Of a stretch of DNA of 64,000 bases, positions 19,737 through 28,065 are shown one piece after another. A program made the position numbers and the translations under genes. Origin of the DNA: Mycobacterium scrofulaceum (GTDB lineage: Bacteria > Actinomycetota > Actinomycetes > Mycobacteriales > Mycobacteriaceae). A model generated the notes under the pieces. The model saw nothing but the letters and a program-made list of their open reading frames with translations, made no database searches and was not told the DNA's origin. The stretch spans positions 32,871 through 96,870 of the forward strand of contig NZ_MVIJ01000022.1 of assembly GCF_002086735.1 (NCBI RefSeq). The letters are read 5' to 3'. Position 1 is the first letter of the stretch; every line of letters begins with the position of its first letter.

Positions 19737-20411
19737 GTCGGGCTCCTCGTCGGTCCCGGCCGCAGGTGCCCGACGTCGGTTCCGGTAGCTTCGCCAGGCC
19801 GCGATGAACGCCGGCATCAGCGACACGAGAAGGATGACCAGCAGGATCTTCTGCAGGTTGTGGTGCACGAACGGCACGTTGCCCAGGAAGTAGCCGGCCA
19901 GCGTGACGCCGCCGCCCCACAGGATGCCGCCGACGATGTCGAAGCCGAGGAACACCGGGTAGCGCATGTAGGACACCCCGGCGACCGGCGGGACGAACGT
20001 CCGCACGAACGGCGCGAACCGGGCCAGGATGATCGCCCACGGCCCGTATTTCTCGAAGAAGGCGTGCGACTCGGTCACGTAGTGCTTCTTGAAGAACCGG
20101 GAGTCTTCCTTCTTGAACAGCGCCGGGCCGATGCGGCGGCCGATGAAGTACCCGGTCTGATCGCCCAGTATCGCCACGAAGGCGACGGCGGGGGCGAGCA
20201 CCCAGATGCTGGCGGGCGGGTTCGGGTGCGCGGCCAGCAGCCCGCCGGTGAACAGCAGCGATTCGCCGGGGAGCAGCGGAAACAGCAGGCCGGTCTCGAC
20301 GAAGACGATGAGCAGGATGCCGGGCAGCACCGCGGAGCCGAAAACCCCGTCGGCGCCCAACCAGTACATCGGGTCGAAGATGTCGGGCAGGGCCGTCACG
20401 GCGGTGCTCAT
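19695..20411 (-). CDS. DedA/SNARE-associated (VTT) family membrane protein
   Basis: The 238-residue protein has five to six hydrophobic segments and the DedA hallmarks: the loop FVETGLLFPLLPGESLLFTGG and the second re-entrant motif RFAPFVRTFVPPVAGVSYMRYPVFLGFDIVGGILW. DedA proteins are proton-dependent lipid flippases or undecaprenyl-phosphate recyclers in the inner membrane. The C-terminus is a charged cytosolic tail. ATG 20411 has TATGTT 8 nt upstream on its strand, so it may be leaderless. It diverges from fba. Rv0364 homologue. Confidence 0.9.
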   Translation of the reverse strand: MSTAVTALPDIFDPMYWLGADGVFGSAVLPGILLIVFVETGLLFPLLPGESLLFTGGLLAAHPNPPASIWVLAPAVAFVAILGDQTGYFIGRRIGPALFKKEDSRFFKKHYVTESHAFFEKYGPWAIILARFAPFVRTFVPPVAGVSYMRYPVFLGFDIVGGILWGGGVTLAGYFLGNVPFVHHNLQKILLVILLVSLMPAFIAAWRSYRNRRRAPAAGTDEEPDSGHPSSAVRNESV

Positions 20412-20496
20412 GATTGCTCAACATACCGGTTTCGGGGTGAGCGCCTGACCGTCCTGGACGATACTGGGTGCACCCGGCCGAAGCAGAGGAGTCCTG

Positions 20497-21531
20497 ATGC
20501 CCATCGCCACGCCCGAGGTGTACGCCGAGATGCTCGGGCGCGCCAAGGAGAACTCCTACGCCTTCCCGGCCATCAACTGCACCTCCTCGGAGACGGTCAA
20601 CGCCGCGATCAAGGGCTTCGCCGACGCGGGCAGCGACGGCATCATCCAGTTCTCCACCGGCGGTGCGGAGTTCGCGTCGGGCCTGGGCGTCAGGGACATG
20701 GTCACCGGCGCGGTGGCGCTCGCGGAGTTCACCCGCGTCGTCGCCGCCAGGTACCCCGTCCACGTCGCGCTGCACACCGACCACTGCCCCAAGGACAAAC
20801 TGGACAGCTACGTGCGGCCGCTGCTGGCGCTCTCGGCCGAGCGGGTGCGCGCCGGTGCGGACCCGCTGTTCGGATCGCACATGTGGGACGGGTCGGCCGT
20901 GCCGATCGGCGAGAACCTGGCCATCGCGCAGGAACTGCTCAAGGAGGCCGCGGCCGCCAAGATCATCCTGGAGATCGAGATCGGCGTCGTGGGCGGGGAA
21001 GAGGACGGCGTCGCCCACGAGATCAACGACAAGCTGTACACCACGCCCGAGGACTTCGAGAAGACCATCGACGCGCTGGGCCACGGCGAGCACGGCAGGT
21101 ACCTGCTGGCCGCGACGTTCGGCAACGTGCACGGCGTCTACAAGCCGGGCAACGTCAAGCTGCGCCCCGACATCCTGGCCGAGGGCCAGCGGGTGGCCGC
21201 GGCCAAGCTGGGCCTGCCCGCCGGCTCCAAGCCGTTCGACTTCGTCTTCCACGGCGGGTCGGGCTCGCTCAAGTCGGAGATCGAGGAGTCGCTGCGCTAC
21301 GGCGTGGTGAAGATGAACGTCGACACCGACACCCAGTACGCGTTCACCCGCCCGATCGCCGGGCACATGTTCGGCAACTACGACGGCGTGCTCAAGGTCG
21401 ACGGCGAGGTGGGCGTCAAGAAGGCCTACGACCCGCGCAGCTACCTGAAGAAGGGTGAGGCCTCGATGACCGAGCGGGTGGTGGAGGCCTGCGCCGACCT
21501 GCACTGCGCCGGGAAATCCCTGAGCGCCTGA
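20497..21531 (+). CDS. fba: Fructose-1,6-bisphosphate aldolase, class II
   Basis: The 344-residue zinc aldolase cleaves fructose-1,6-bisphosphate to dihydroxyacetone phosphate and glyceraldehyde-3-phosphate in glycolysis and runs in reverse in gluconeogenesis. Metal and substrate motifs include LHTDHCPKDK, EIEIGVVGGEEDG, FGNVHGVYKPGNVKL, HGGSGS and KMNVDTDTQYAFTRP. Length is identical to the M. tuberculosis enzyme (344). A ribosome site (AGAGGAG) lies 7 nt before ATG 20497. A 26-bp perfect hairpin follows the stop at 21538. Orthologue of Rv0363c, essential in M. tuberculosis. Confidence 0.97.
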   Translation: MPIATPEVYAEMLGRAKENSYAFPAINCTSSETVNAAIKGFADAGSDGIIQFSTGGAEFASGLGVRDMVTGAVALAEFTRVVAARYPVHVALHTDHCPKDKLDSYVRPLLALSAERVRAGADPLFGSHMWDGSAVPIGENLAIAQELLKEAAAAKIILEIEIGVVGGEEDGVAHEINDKLYTTPEDFEKTIDALGHGEHGRYLLAATFGNVHGVYKPGNVKLRPDILAEGQRVAAAKLGLPAGSKPFDFVFHGGSGSLKSEIEESLRYGVVKMNVDTDTQYAFTRPIAGHMFGNYDGVLKVDGEVGVKKAYDPRSYLKKGEASMTERVVEACADLHCAGKSLSA

Positions 21532-21537
21532 TCCCGG

Positions 21538-21563
21538 CGAGTGCCCGGCTGGCCGGGCACTCG
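21538..21563. terminator. Bidirectional hairpin between convergent fba and Rv0361-like gene
   Basis: A perfect 11-bp stem, CGAGTGCCCGG and CCGGGCACTCG, encloses the 4-nt loop CTGG. It starts 6 nt after the fba stop. No U-tract follows, which is common for mycobacterial terminators. It also faces the 3' end of the convergent gene at 21611. Confidence 0.7.
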
Positions 21564-21594
21564 GCACCGAACGCCCCGCTGGCCGGGCACTCGG
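21548..21594. repeat. 17-bp direct repeat beside the fba terminator
   Basis: GCTGGCCGGGCACTCGG occurs at 21548-21564 and again at 21578-21594. The second copy repeats the loop and right arm of the hairpin but lacks the left arm, so two alternative pairings with the single left arm (21538-21548) are possible. A more decayed third version (ATGCCCAGCTAGCC) overlaps the next gene's end. Confidence 0.7.
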
Positions 21595-21610
21595 GCCATG
21601 AAATGCCCAG

Positions 21611-22438
21611 CTAGCCGCTGGGGGACTGGCAGATCTTCCACTGGTCGTCGCGGTACTGCAGGTCCAGGCTGCGGGTCGACCGCAGGGACGGGTCGTAGGC
21701 CATGAACGTGGTGACGTTGGCCTCGGCGTGCTGCCCGTTGACCACCACCTGGTCGATGCTGGCGATCACGGGATACTGCTTGGCCGCCGAGACCCGGTGG
21801 TAGGTCTCGTCCCAGGCGTGCTCGTCGTAGTCCGCGTACCCGTCGCGGGTGGTGCCGCAGGTGATGGTGCGCAGCGTGGTCAGGTCACCCTTTTGGATCG
21901 CGGTGTCGAAGCTTTCGATCGTGGTGCGAACCTGGTCCTCCTGCGACGCCTTCGTGTGCTTGCTGCGGGTCAGCAGCACCGTGCCCAGGATCGCGATCGC
22001 GGCCAGCGCCAGCACCACCAGCACCAGTGCCAGCACCCAGCCCCAGTTGAATTGCCGGGAGGTGCGCAGCTTCCCCCCGAGGCGGGGCGGGATCGATTGC
22101 GGCACGGCCGGTTTGGCCGGGGCGCCGGGCTGTGCGGGCATGCCCCCGGGCGGCGAGGCGAACACCTCGGTGGCCGGCTCCGGGGTGGTGGCGATCACCG
22201 TGGTCTCTTTCGCGTCGAAACCGGGCGCGGTGAAGCGGCGTTCGCGCTGCTGGCCGTCCGCGTCGTCGCCGGGATTCCCCGGATTGCCACCGGCATCCGG
22301 TCTGATCACCACGGTCTCGGTCTCGGAGTCGCTCGGTACCAGCGGGACGCTCTCGGTCGCGTCTTCGCCTGACGGCGGGGCCCATTCGTGCCCGGGGTTC
22401 GGCGGGCCGCCGCGGTCGGGCTCGGGTGGCTGGGGCAT
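21611..22438 (-). CDS. Membrane-anchored protein with disordered cytosolic N-terminus (Rv0361-like)
   Basis: The 275 residues comprise a Pro/Gly/acidic low-complexity N-terminal half (1-120) and one membrane helix (about 134-157, WVLALVLVVLALAAIAILGTVLL). An extracytoplasmic domain of about 115 residues follows, ending in a single beta-rich fold (DLQYRDDQWKICQ) like the DUF4878/NTF2-like small domains. One Cys pair (TCGTT and KICQ) may form a disulfide outside. Function is unknown. It is convergent with fba. By position and length it matches Rv0361 (also about 275 aa). Topology prediction is by eye. Confidence 0.82.
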   Translation of the reverse strand: MPQPPEPDRGGPPNPGHEWAPPSGEDATESVPLVPSDSETETVVIRPDAGGNPGNPGDDADGQQRERRFTAPGFDAKETTVIATTPEPATEVFASPPGGMPAQPGAPAKPAVPQSIPPRLGGKLRTSRQFNWGWVLALVLVVLALAAIAILGTVLLTRSKHTKASQEDQVRTTIESFDTAIQKGDLTTLRTITCGTTRDGYADYDEHAWDETYHRVSAAKQYPVIASIDQVVVNGQHAEANVTTFMAYDPSLRSTRSLDLQYRDDQWKICQSPSG

Positions 22439-22561
22439 GAGTACGGCTGTCCTCCGCTATCGGGTGGGGTAGTTGGAGAGCTTAGCGACCCGTCCCCCTC
22501 GATGGGGTGATGGTTGAGGTCCGCCCGCCGATCGATTTGCAGCGGCTGCAGAATAGGAGCC

Positions 22562-22975
22562 ATGACGCCGATGCGAGACCTTCTCGGACCCGACCCGACC
22601 CTGCTGCCGGGCGATCCCGACGCCGAGGCGGAACTGCTCGCCGGGGAGAAACCCGGGATCGTCGCCGCCGCGCACCCGTCGGCGTCGGTGGCCTGGGCGG
22701 CGCTGGCCGAGCAGGCGCTGGCCGACGACCAGGCCATCACGGCCTACGCGTACGCGCGCACCGGCTATCACCGCGGCCTGGACCAGCTGCGGCGCAACGG
22801 CTGGAAGGGCTTCGGGCCGGTGCCGTACTCGCACGAGCCCAACCGCGGATTCCTGCGCTGCGTGGCGGCGCTGGCCCGGGCCGCCGACACGATCGGCGAG
22901 CCCGACGAGTACCAACGCTGCCTGGACCTGCTCGACGATTGCGATCCGTCGGCGCGCCCGGCGCTGGGGCTCTAG
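22562..22975 (+). CDS. DUF3151 protein (Rv0360c-like), function unknown
   Basis: The 137-residue all-helical cytosolic protein has the DUF3151 pattern: PTLLPGDP near the start, VAAAHPSASVAWAALAEQAL, YAYARTGYHRGLDQLRRNGWKGFGPVPYSH and a terminal acidic stretch LDLLDDCDP. No function is known for this actinobacterial family; the helical repeats look TPR-like. ATG 22562 is chosen because AGGAG lies just upstream and the family begins close to it; an upstream in-frame start at 22514 would add 16 basic residues with no family support. Its stop overlaps the CDF gene stop by 4 nt tail to tail. Confidence 0.85.
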   Translation: MTPMRDLLGPDPTLLPGDPDAEAELLAGEKPGIVAAAHPSASVAWAALAEQALADDQAITAYAYARTGYHRGLDQLRRNGWKGFGPVPYSHEPNRGFLRCVAALARAADTIGEPDEYQRCLDLLDDCDPSARPALGL

Positions 22976-23868
22976 AAGGTTTCCGAACACCCCGCGTCAC
23001 CCGGGGAGTCGATCTGGACGGTGGCGTGCTGTAGCCCGCGGGCCGACAGCACCGCGCGGGCGTCGTCGAGCACGCGGCTGGAGTCGCCGTCGCTGCGCAA
23101 GTGCGCGGTGCACATGTCCTTGCCGGGCGAGAGCGTCCAGACGTGCAGGTCGTGCACCTCGGTGACGCCGTCGACGGCGCCCAGCGCCGTGCGCAGCTCC
23201 TCGACGTCGATGTGCGTCGGCGACGTCTCGGACAGGATCCGCAACGCGTCGCGGGCCAGCGAGATCGCCCGCGGCAGCACCCACAGCGCGACCAGCACGG
23301 CGACCACCACGTCGGCGTACGGCCAGTGCGTCGTCACGGTCACCACCCCGGCGATCAGCACGCCGAGGCTGCCCACGCTGTCGGCGACCACCTCCATGTA
23401 GGCGCCCTTGACCGCCAGGCTCTGCCCGGAGTGCGACCGCAGCAGCAGGGCGACCAGCAGGTTGGCGAGCAGGCCGGCGAGCGCGACCACGATCATCGGC
23501 ACGCCGGGGATCGACGGGGTTTCCCGTAGCCGCTGGATCGCCTCCCACAGGATGAACAGGGCGACGCCCATCAGCAGCCCCGCGTTGGCGACCGCCGTGA
23601 ACACCTCGGCCCGGTGCCAGCCGTAGGTCCGCGCCGGTGACGAGCTGCCCCGGCGGGCCAGCGTCACGGCGGCCAGGCCCATGAAGACGGCGACGACGTC
23701 GGTCAGCATGTGCCCCGCGTCGGCCAGCAACGCGATCGAGTTGATCAGCAACGAGGTGGTCAGCTCCACGACGAAGAACGTCGCCAGGATCGCGGCGGCG
23801 GCGATCATCCGCGGGATCAGCCGGGACTCGTTGGTCTCGGCGGGACTGTGATTGTGGCCGGCGCCCAT
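22972..23868 (-). CDS. CDF-family divalent metal cation exporter (CzcD/ZitB-like)
   Basis: The 298-residue protein has six membrane segments, an N-terminal His motif (GHNH) and a C-terminal ferredoxin-like cytosolic metal domain (HDLHVWTLSPGKDMCTAHL). It is a proton-coupled exporter of Zn, Co or related ions. The TM2 site is intact (HMLTD, HxxxD). In TM5 the expected HxxxD is EVVAD, so the transport site would be HD-ED. ATG 23868 is preferred over TTG 23877 because a TATATT box lies 7 nt upstream of it. That box is inside a palindromic operator (23877-23900), suggesting metal-dependent repression. Confidence 0.9.
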   Translation of the reverse strand: MGAGHNHSPAETNESRLIPRMIAAAAILATFFVVELTTSLLINSIALLADAGHMLTDVVAVFMGLAAVTLARRGSSSPARTYGWHRAEVFTAVANAGLLMGVALFILWEAIQRLRETPSIPGVPMIVVALAGLLANLLVALLLRSHSGQSLAVKGAYMEVVADSVGSLGVLIAGVVTVTTHWPYADVVVAVLVALWVLPRAISLARDALRILSETSPTHIDVEELRTALGAVDGVTEVHDLHVWTLSPGKDMCTAHLRSDGDSSRVLDDARAVLSARGLQHATVQIDSPGDAGCSETF

Positions 23869-23875
23869 GGCGTGC

Positions 23876-23900
23876 AATATATGCGGATGCGCGCATATAT
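23876..23900 (-). promoter_or_regulatory. CDF promoter -10 overlapped by 9-6-9 palindromic operator
   Basis: A perfect inverted repeat ATATATGCG (23877-23885) / CGCATATAT (23892-23900) has a 6-nt spacer. On the minus strand the -10 TATATT occupies 23881-23876, followed by 7 nt and ATG 23868. A repressor bound to the palindrome would block RNA polymerase. The position and AT-rich symmetry suit ArsR/SmtB-type or other metal-sensing repressors; which one is not visible. Confidence 0.65.
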
Positions 23901-23908
23901 GGCAAGGG

Positions 23909-24682
23909 TCAGAACCAGCGGCTCCAGAAGCGGGTGAGCAGGTTGCCCGCGGACACCAGCCAGGGCGGCACCCCGGAGAACTCGAACAGCCAGAGCATCA
24001 TCTGGAAGAACCAGTGACTGGCCGGCAGCAGCAGGAACAGCAGGATGAAAAAGCCCCACTGCTTGGCGGGCGCCACCGCGCGCTGCGTCTCGGGGCTCAG
24101 GTGCGGCTCCAGGGCGTCGTACCCGTCCAGGCCCGGGATGGGCAGCACGTTCAGCACCACCGCGGTCAGCTGCAGGAAGCCCAGGAACGCGACCCCGGCC
24201 CACAGCACCTGGTGGAACGGGTCGTAGAACAACCGCGTCAGCGCCAGCAGCAGCACCGCCAGCACCAGGTTGGCGGCCGGCCCCGCGAGGCTGACCAGGG
24301 TGCGCCGGTTCGGCGTCATGAACCAGGTCCGCACGTACACCGCTGCGCCCGGCAGGCCGATCCCGCCCAGCGCGATCACCACCATCGGCAGCAGCAGCGA
24401 CAGCGCGGGATGGCTGTAGCGGCGCGGATCCAGCGTCAGGTAGCCGCGGACGGCGGCGTCGTGGTCGCCGAATCGCCAGGCGGTCACCGCGTGGCCGAAC
24501 TCGTGCAGGCACAGTGACACCAGCCAGCCGGCGATCACGAGGGTGAACACCCCGAAATAGGCCAGCGGCCGCACGGTGCTGCCGGCCAGCCAGGCCAGCA
24601 CGGCGCCGATCGCCGTCAGGCCGACCAGGGCCAGGAACAGGGGGCTGGGTCGCACCGATTCGCGCCGGGCGGGCAGGGTCAC
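23909..24682 (-). CDS. Site-2 protease-type (M50) membrane metallopeptidase
   Basis: The 257 residues contain about six membrane helices. Zinc ligands and catalytic Glu are in His60-Glu61-Phe-Gly-His64. The third zinc ligand is Asp186 in NVLPIPGLDGYDAL (residues 178-191), and the family loop SLAGPAANL is at 131-139. There is no PDZ or CBS domain, so it is a minimal M50 (rhomboid-like size). Such proteases cut membrane-embedded substrates such as anti-sigma factors; the substrate here is unknown. The stop lies 40 nt upstream of the CDF start in the same direction. Rv0359 homologue. Confidence 0.88.
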   Translation of the reverse strand: MTLPARRESVRPSPLFLALVGLTAIGAVLAWLAGSTVRPLAYFGVFTLVIAGWLVSLCLHEFGHAVTAWRFGDHDAAVRGYLTLDPRRYSHPALSLLLPMVVIALGGIGLPGAAVYVRTWFMTPNRRTLVSLAGPAANLVLAVLLLALTRLFYDPFHQVLWAGVAFLGFLQLTAVVLNVLPIPGLDGYDALEPHLSPETQRAVAPAKQWGFFILLFLLLPASHWFFQMMLWLFEFSGVPPWLVSAGNLLTRFWSRWF

Positions 24683-24691
24683 CGGTCGAAA

Positions 24692-25399
24692 CTATCGGAC
24701 CGCCAGCCAGCCCTCGACGTTGCGGTAGAACGTCGACCGGCGCGCCGGGCGCGGCGCGGGCACGCCGTCGCGCACCACGATGACGCCGGTGCTGCCCAGC
24801 TGGACCGCGCGGCCGGGCAGCCAACGGCGCCAGCCCGCCGGCACGCGGGCCCGCAGGCCCGGCACGGCCCGCGTCGGCTCGATCTCGACGGCGGGGGCGT
24901 CGCCGTCGAACAACGTGGCGTCGTCGACGACCGCCTCGCCCCGGATGGCCGGCTCGCCATCGGGCGGCAGCCAGCTCGCCCGCCCGACGATCACCGACCC
25001 GGTTTCGTCGCGGACCAGGGTCACCCGCCGGGCGGACCCGCCCCGGGCCCGCCGCGCCGCCCGCCGCCCGGCGGGCAGGCGGTAGGCCAGGGTCGCGCGG
25101 CTGCGCCGACGCGGCACGTAGGCGACCTCGACGTCGAGCCGGTCCGCGCGCAGCAGCCGGGTCAGCACGGCGGCCAGGTCGGCGTCGGCGCCGACCACCA
25201 CCAGCCGCCGGTACGGGCCGATTGCCGTGTCGAGATCGGCCGTATGGACCGGCAGGCCGATCAGCGGCCGCGGCAGGCGGCGATCACCGACGGCAACACC
25301 GCTACGGCGGGATCTTCTTGACTCACCAATACCCTTGTCTTTCAAGATCTCTCGTCCACCCTGCGACCAGACCGGCTGGGGGCCGGACGATCTCGGCAT
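24692..25399 (-). CDS. Conserved mycobacterial protein (Rv0358-like), function unknown
   Basis: The 235 residues start with IGPYRRLVVVGADADLAAVLTRLLRADRLDVEVAYV, which resembles the N-terminal core of diacylglycerol-kinase-like or Rossmann-type folds. An Arg-rich stretch follows, then a beta-rich C-terminus (GSTGVIVVRDGVPAPRPARRSTFYRNVEGW). No catalytic motif was found. ATG 25399 gives the longest protein; TTG 25345 would give 217 residues, close to the about 215 I recall for Rv0358, so the start is uncertain. It ends 10 nt upstream of the M50 gene start in the same direction and is probably co-transcribed with it. It diverges from the histidine phosphatase. Confidence 0.7.
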   Translation of the reverse strand: MPRSSGPQPVWSQGGREILKDKGIGESRRSRRSGVAVGDRRLPRPLIGLPVHTADLDTAIGPYRRLVVVGADADLAAVLTRLLRADRLDVEVAYVPRRRSRATLAYRLPAGRRAARRARGGSARRVTLVRDETGSVIVGRASWLPPDGEPAIRGEAVVDDATLFDGDAPAVEIEPTRAVPGLRARVPAGWRRWLPGRAVQLGSTGVIVVRDGVPAPRPARRSTFYRNVEGWLAVR

Positions 25400-25600
25400 A
25401 ACGACGCAGTCACAACATGGTTGCGGACTGCGAAAGTTGTTGCGCCACCGCCTTATGGCAACCGGATACTTTACTCCTGCCACGGGGTCAACGAATGGGT
25501 GGCCAAGAGAACGGAGAATTGCCATTCGCCGACTCACCGCCTTCTTCTCGGCCGCGGGAACCGCGCCGCCCGCGCCCGGTGCCGGCCCCACGCGCGTCCG

Positions 25601-26512
25601 TTGCTGACGAGGCAACTCCGCCGTGTTGGCGCCGTGGCGGTTTCGGCCGTCCTGCTGTGCGTCGAGCCGGCGACGGCCGCGGCCGACGAATCGATCGTGA
25701 TCGACCTGGTGCGCCACGGCGAGTCGGAGGGCAACGCGGCGCGCGTGATCGACACCGCGGTGCCCGGCAAGGTGCTGACCGCGCTCGGCCGCCAACAGGC
25801 GGGCAACATCGCCACCACGCTGGCCGCGCAGGGTCCGTTCGCCGGGATCTTCGCGTCGCAGCTGACCAGGACGCAGCAGACCGCGGCGCCGTTGGCGGCC
25901 GCGTTGGCGATGAATGTCGAGGCACTGCCCGGCCTCAACGAGATCGACGCCGGCGCGTTCAACGGGCAACCGCAGTTCAGCCTCGCGGGGCTGGCGTACC
26001 TGCTCGGCCCGGTGGCGTGGTTGCTGGGACTGCGCATCGTGCCGATGCTGGCCCCGGGATCCACCGACGCCAACGGATTCGAGTTCCACGACCGCTTCAA
26101 CGGCGCGCTGCAAACGATGTACGGCAACGCGGCGACCGACGCGGGCCGCTTCAACGACTCCCTGCAAACGATCTACGGCAACGCCATGGCCAACCCGGTC
26201 CGCACCGCGGGCGGCGAGATCACCGAAGTGGCGTTCTCCAGCGAGTTCGCCATCGGCGTCGGGACGATGATGAGCGTCAGAAACCCGGATCCGTTGCTCC
26301 TGCTCTTCGACCCGCTGCCCAACACCGGCGTCGTGGTGATCCGGGGCAACCCGCACGACGGCTGGACGCTGGTCAGCTGGAACGGGAAACCGGTGTGGCC
26401 GGGCTGGGCGGCCAAGAGGACCGATCGCGATCCCAAGCAGCCCCTGTGCCTGATGTTGGACGCGCCGACCGCCGGCGGTGTATGCGCTGCTCAACCGCGC
26501 GTGGCGCCGTGA
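25601..26512 (+). CDS. Secreted histidine-phosphatase superfamily (PGAM-like) protein
   Basis: The 303-residue protein starts at TTG 25601: a basic N-terminus (LLTRQLRR), a hydrophobic core (VGAVAVSAVLLCVEPATA) and a cleavage region ATAAADE form a signal peptide. The catalytic RHGES motif is at about residues 38-42 and the second-domain residues are in FASQLTRTQQTA and LNEIDAGAFNG. The C-terminal part resembles the phosphoglycerate-mutase domain attached to PE_PGRS11-type proteins. Frames opening earlier (25421) lack any signal sequence and read through non-coding-like sequence. A 54-bp in-frame tandem duplication lies at 26093-26200. The physiological phosphate ester is unknown. Confidence 0.82.
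   Translation: MLTRQLRRVGAVAVSAVLLCVEPATAAADESIVIDLVRHGESEGNAARVIDTAVPGKVLTALGRQQAGNIATTLAAQGPFAGIFASQLTRTQQTAAPLAAALAMNVEALPGLNEIDAGAFNGQPQFSLAGLAYLLGPVAWLLGLRIVPMLAPGSTDANGFEFHDRFNGALQTMYGNAATDAGRFNDSLQTIYGNAMANPVRTAGGEITEVAFSSEFAIGVGTMMSVRNPDPLLLLFDPLPNTGVVVIRGNPHDGWTLVSWNGKPVWPGWAAKRTDRDPKQPLCLMLDAPTAGGVCAAQPRVAP
26093..26200 (+). repeat. 54-bp in-frame tandem duplication within the histidine phosphatase
   Basis: Two units, 26093-26146 and 26147-26200, encode RFNGALQTMYGNAATDAG and RFNDSLQTIYGNAMANPV. They are offset by exactly 54 bp (18 residues) with most bases alike in the first 39 positions. This is a small expansion in a surface region of the phosphatase. Confidence 0.75.
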
Positions 26513-26766
26513 GTCTCGGCCGTGGAGGACACGCGTCGCGATCAAACGGCCCTTGGCGCGGGTCCATCGTCACCCGACGTTTAGGATCGCCACGTGAGCG
26601 CGTCAAGCGAAGATGCCTCCAGCTACGCGCGCGGTCCCGGGGCACTCAACCGAGACCCTGGTGCGGGCGGGCAGCTCGAGCCACCGGGTGATGCCGCAAG
26701 CCGTTGCAGCGCTGCAGGATACGGTGCGCTGCCAGTAGAACCACAGTAAGCAGGCGGGAGCGAGTC

Positions 26767-28065
26767 ATGCCGGCAATCGTCCTCATCGGCGCCCAATGGG
26801 GCGACGAGGGCAAAGGCAAAGCCACTGACCTGCTCGGCGGTCGCGTGCAGTGGGTCGTGCGCTATCAGGGTGGCAACAACGCCGGGCACACCGTCGTTTT
26901 GCCCAGCGGCGAGAACTTCGCGCTGCACCTGATCCCGTCCGGGGTGCTGACCCCCGGCGTCACCAACGTCATCGGCAACGGGGTGGTGGTCGACCCCGGC
27001 GTGCTGCTCGACGAGCTCAGGGGGCTCGAGGACCGCGGCGTGGACACCACCAAGCTGCTGATCTCCGCCGACGCGCACCTGCTGTTGCCCTACCACGTGG
27101 CCATCGACAAGGTCACCGAGCGCTACATGGGCAACAAGAAGATCGGCACCACCGGGCGCGGCATCGGGCCGTGCTACCAGGACAAGATCGCGCGCCAGGG
27201 CATCCGGGTCGCGGACGTGCTCGACCCCGACCAGCTGACCCACAAGGTCGAGGCCGCGCTCGAGCTCAAGAACCAGATCCTGGTCAAGATCTACAACCGC
27301 AAGGCGCTGGACCCGCACCAGGTGGTCGAGGCCCTGCTGGAACAGGCCGAGGGTTTCCGCCACCGCATCCGCGACACCCGGCGGCTGCTCAACGCCGCGC
27401 TCGAGACCGGCGAAACGGTCCTGCTGGAGGGCTCCCAGGGCACCCTGCTCGACGTCGACCACGGCACGTATCCCTATGTGACGTCGTCGAATCCGACCGC
27501 CGGGGGCGCGGCCGTCGGGTCCGGCATCGGACCCACCCGCATCACCACGGTGCTGGGGATCCTCAAGGCCTACACCACCCGGGTCGGCTCCGGGCCGTTC
27601 CCCACCGAGCTGTTCGACTCCAACGGCGAATACCTGTCCAAGACCGGCGGCGAGTTCGGCGTCACCACCGGGCGGCGGCGCCGGTGCGGCTGGTTCGACG
27701 CGGTCATCGCCCGCTACGCCACGCGGGTCAACGGCATCACCGACTTCTTCCTGACCAAGCTCGACGTGCTGTCCACCCTGGAAACCGTCCCGATCTGCGT
27801 CGGCTACCGCATCGACGGCGAGCGCACCAACGACATGCCGATGACGCAGAGCGACCTGGCCCGCGCCGAACCGATCTACGAGGAGTTGCCGGGCTGGTGG
27901 GAGGACATCTCCGGCGCGCGCGAATTCGACGACCTGCCCGCCAAGGCGCGCGACTACGTGCTGCGACTGGAAGAGCTTGCCGGGGCCCATGTTTCGTGCA
28001 TCGGCGTCGGTCCTGGACGGGAGCAGACGATCGTGCGCCGCGACGTGCTGGCGGCGCGCCCGTGA
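26767..28065 (+). CDS. purA: Adenylosuccinate synthetase
   Basis: This 432-residue enzyme couples GTP hydrolysis to join IMP and aspartate, the first committed step from IMP to AMP. The N-terminal P-loop-like motif is [11 protein letters not shown] (residues 8-18), the IMP loops are NNAGHT and [17 protein letters not shown], and the Asp-binding loop follows [17 protein letters not shown]. The length equals that of M. tuberculosis PurA (Rv0357c). ATG 26767 follows GGGAGCGAGTC. Its last bases overlap the downstream GTG (GTGA), so the thioesterase gene is coupled. The 254 bp upstream hold a possible -10 (TACGGT, 26720) and nothing else recognised. Confidence 0.97.
   Translation: MPAIVLIGAQWGDEGKGKATDLLGGRVQWVVRYQGGNNAGHTVVLPSGENFALHLIPSGVLTPGVTNVIGNGVVVDPGVLLDELRGLEDRGVDTTKLLISADAHLLLPYHVAIDKVTERYMGNKKIGTTGRGIGPCYQDKIARQGIRVADVLDPDQLTHKVEAALELKNQILVKIYNRKALDPHQVVEALLEQAEGFRHRIRDTRRLLNAALETGETVLLEGSQGTLLDVDHGTYPYVTSSNPTAGGAAVGSGIGPTRITTVLGILKAYTTRVGSGPFPTELFDSNGEYLSKTGGEFGVTTGRRRRCGWFDAVIARYATRVNGITDFFLTKLDVLSTLETVPICVGYRIDGERTNDMPMTQSDLARAEPIYEELPGWWEDISGAREFDDLPAKARDYVLRLEELAGAHVSCIGVGPGREQTIVRRDVLAARP

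Noticed and set aside
24692..26545. Long minus-strand frame of 617 codons extending the Rv0358-like gene upstream
   Set aside because: The upstream part is antisense to the histidine phosphatase with its RHGES motif, so the real gene is limited to about 24692-25399.
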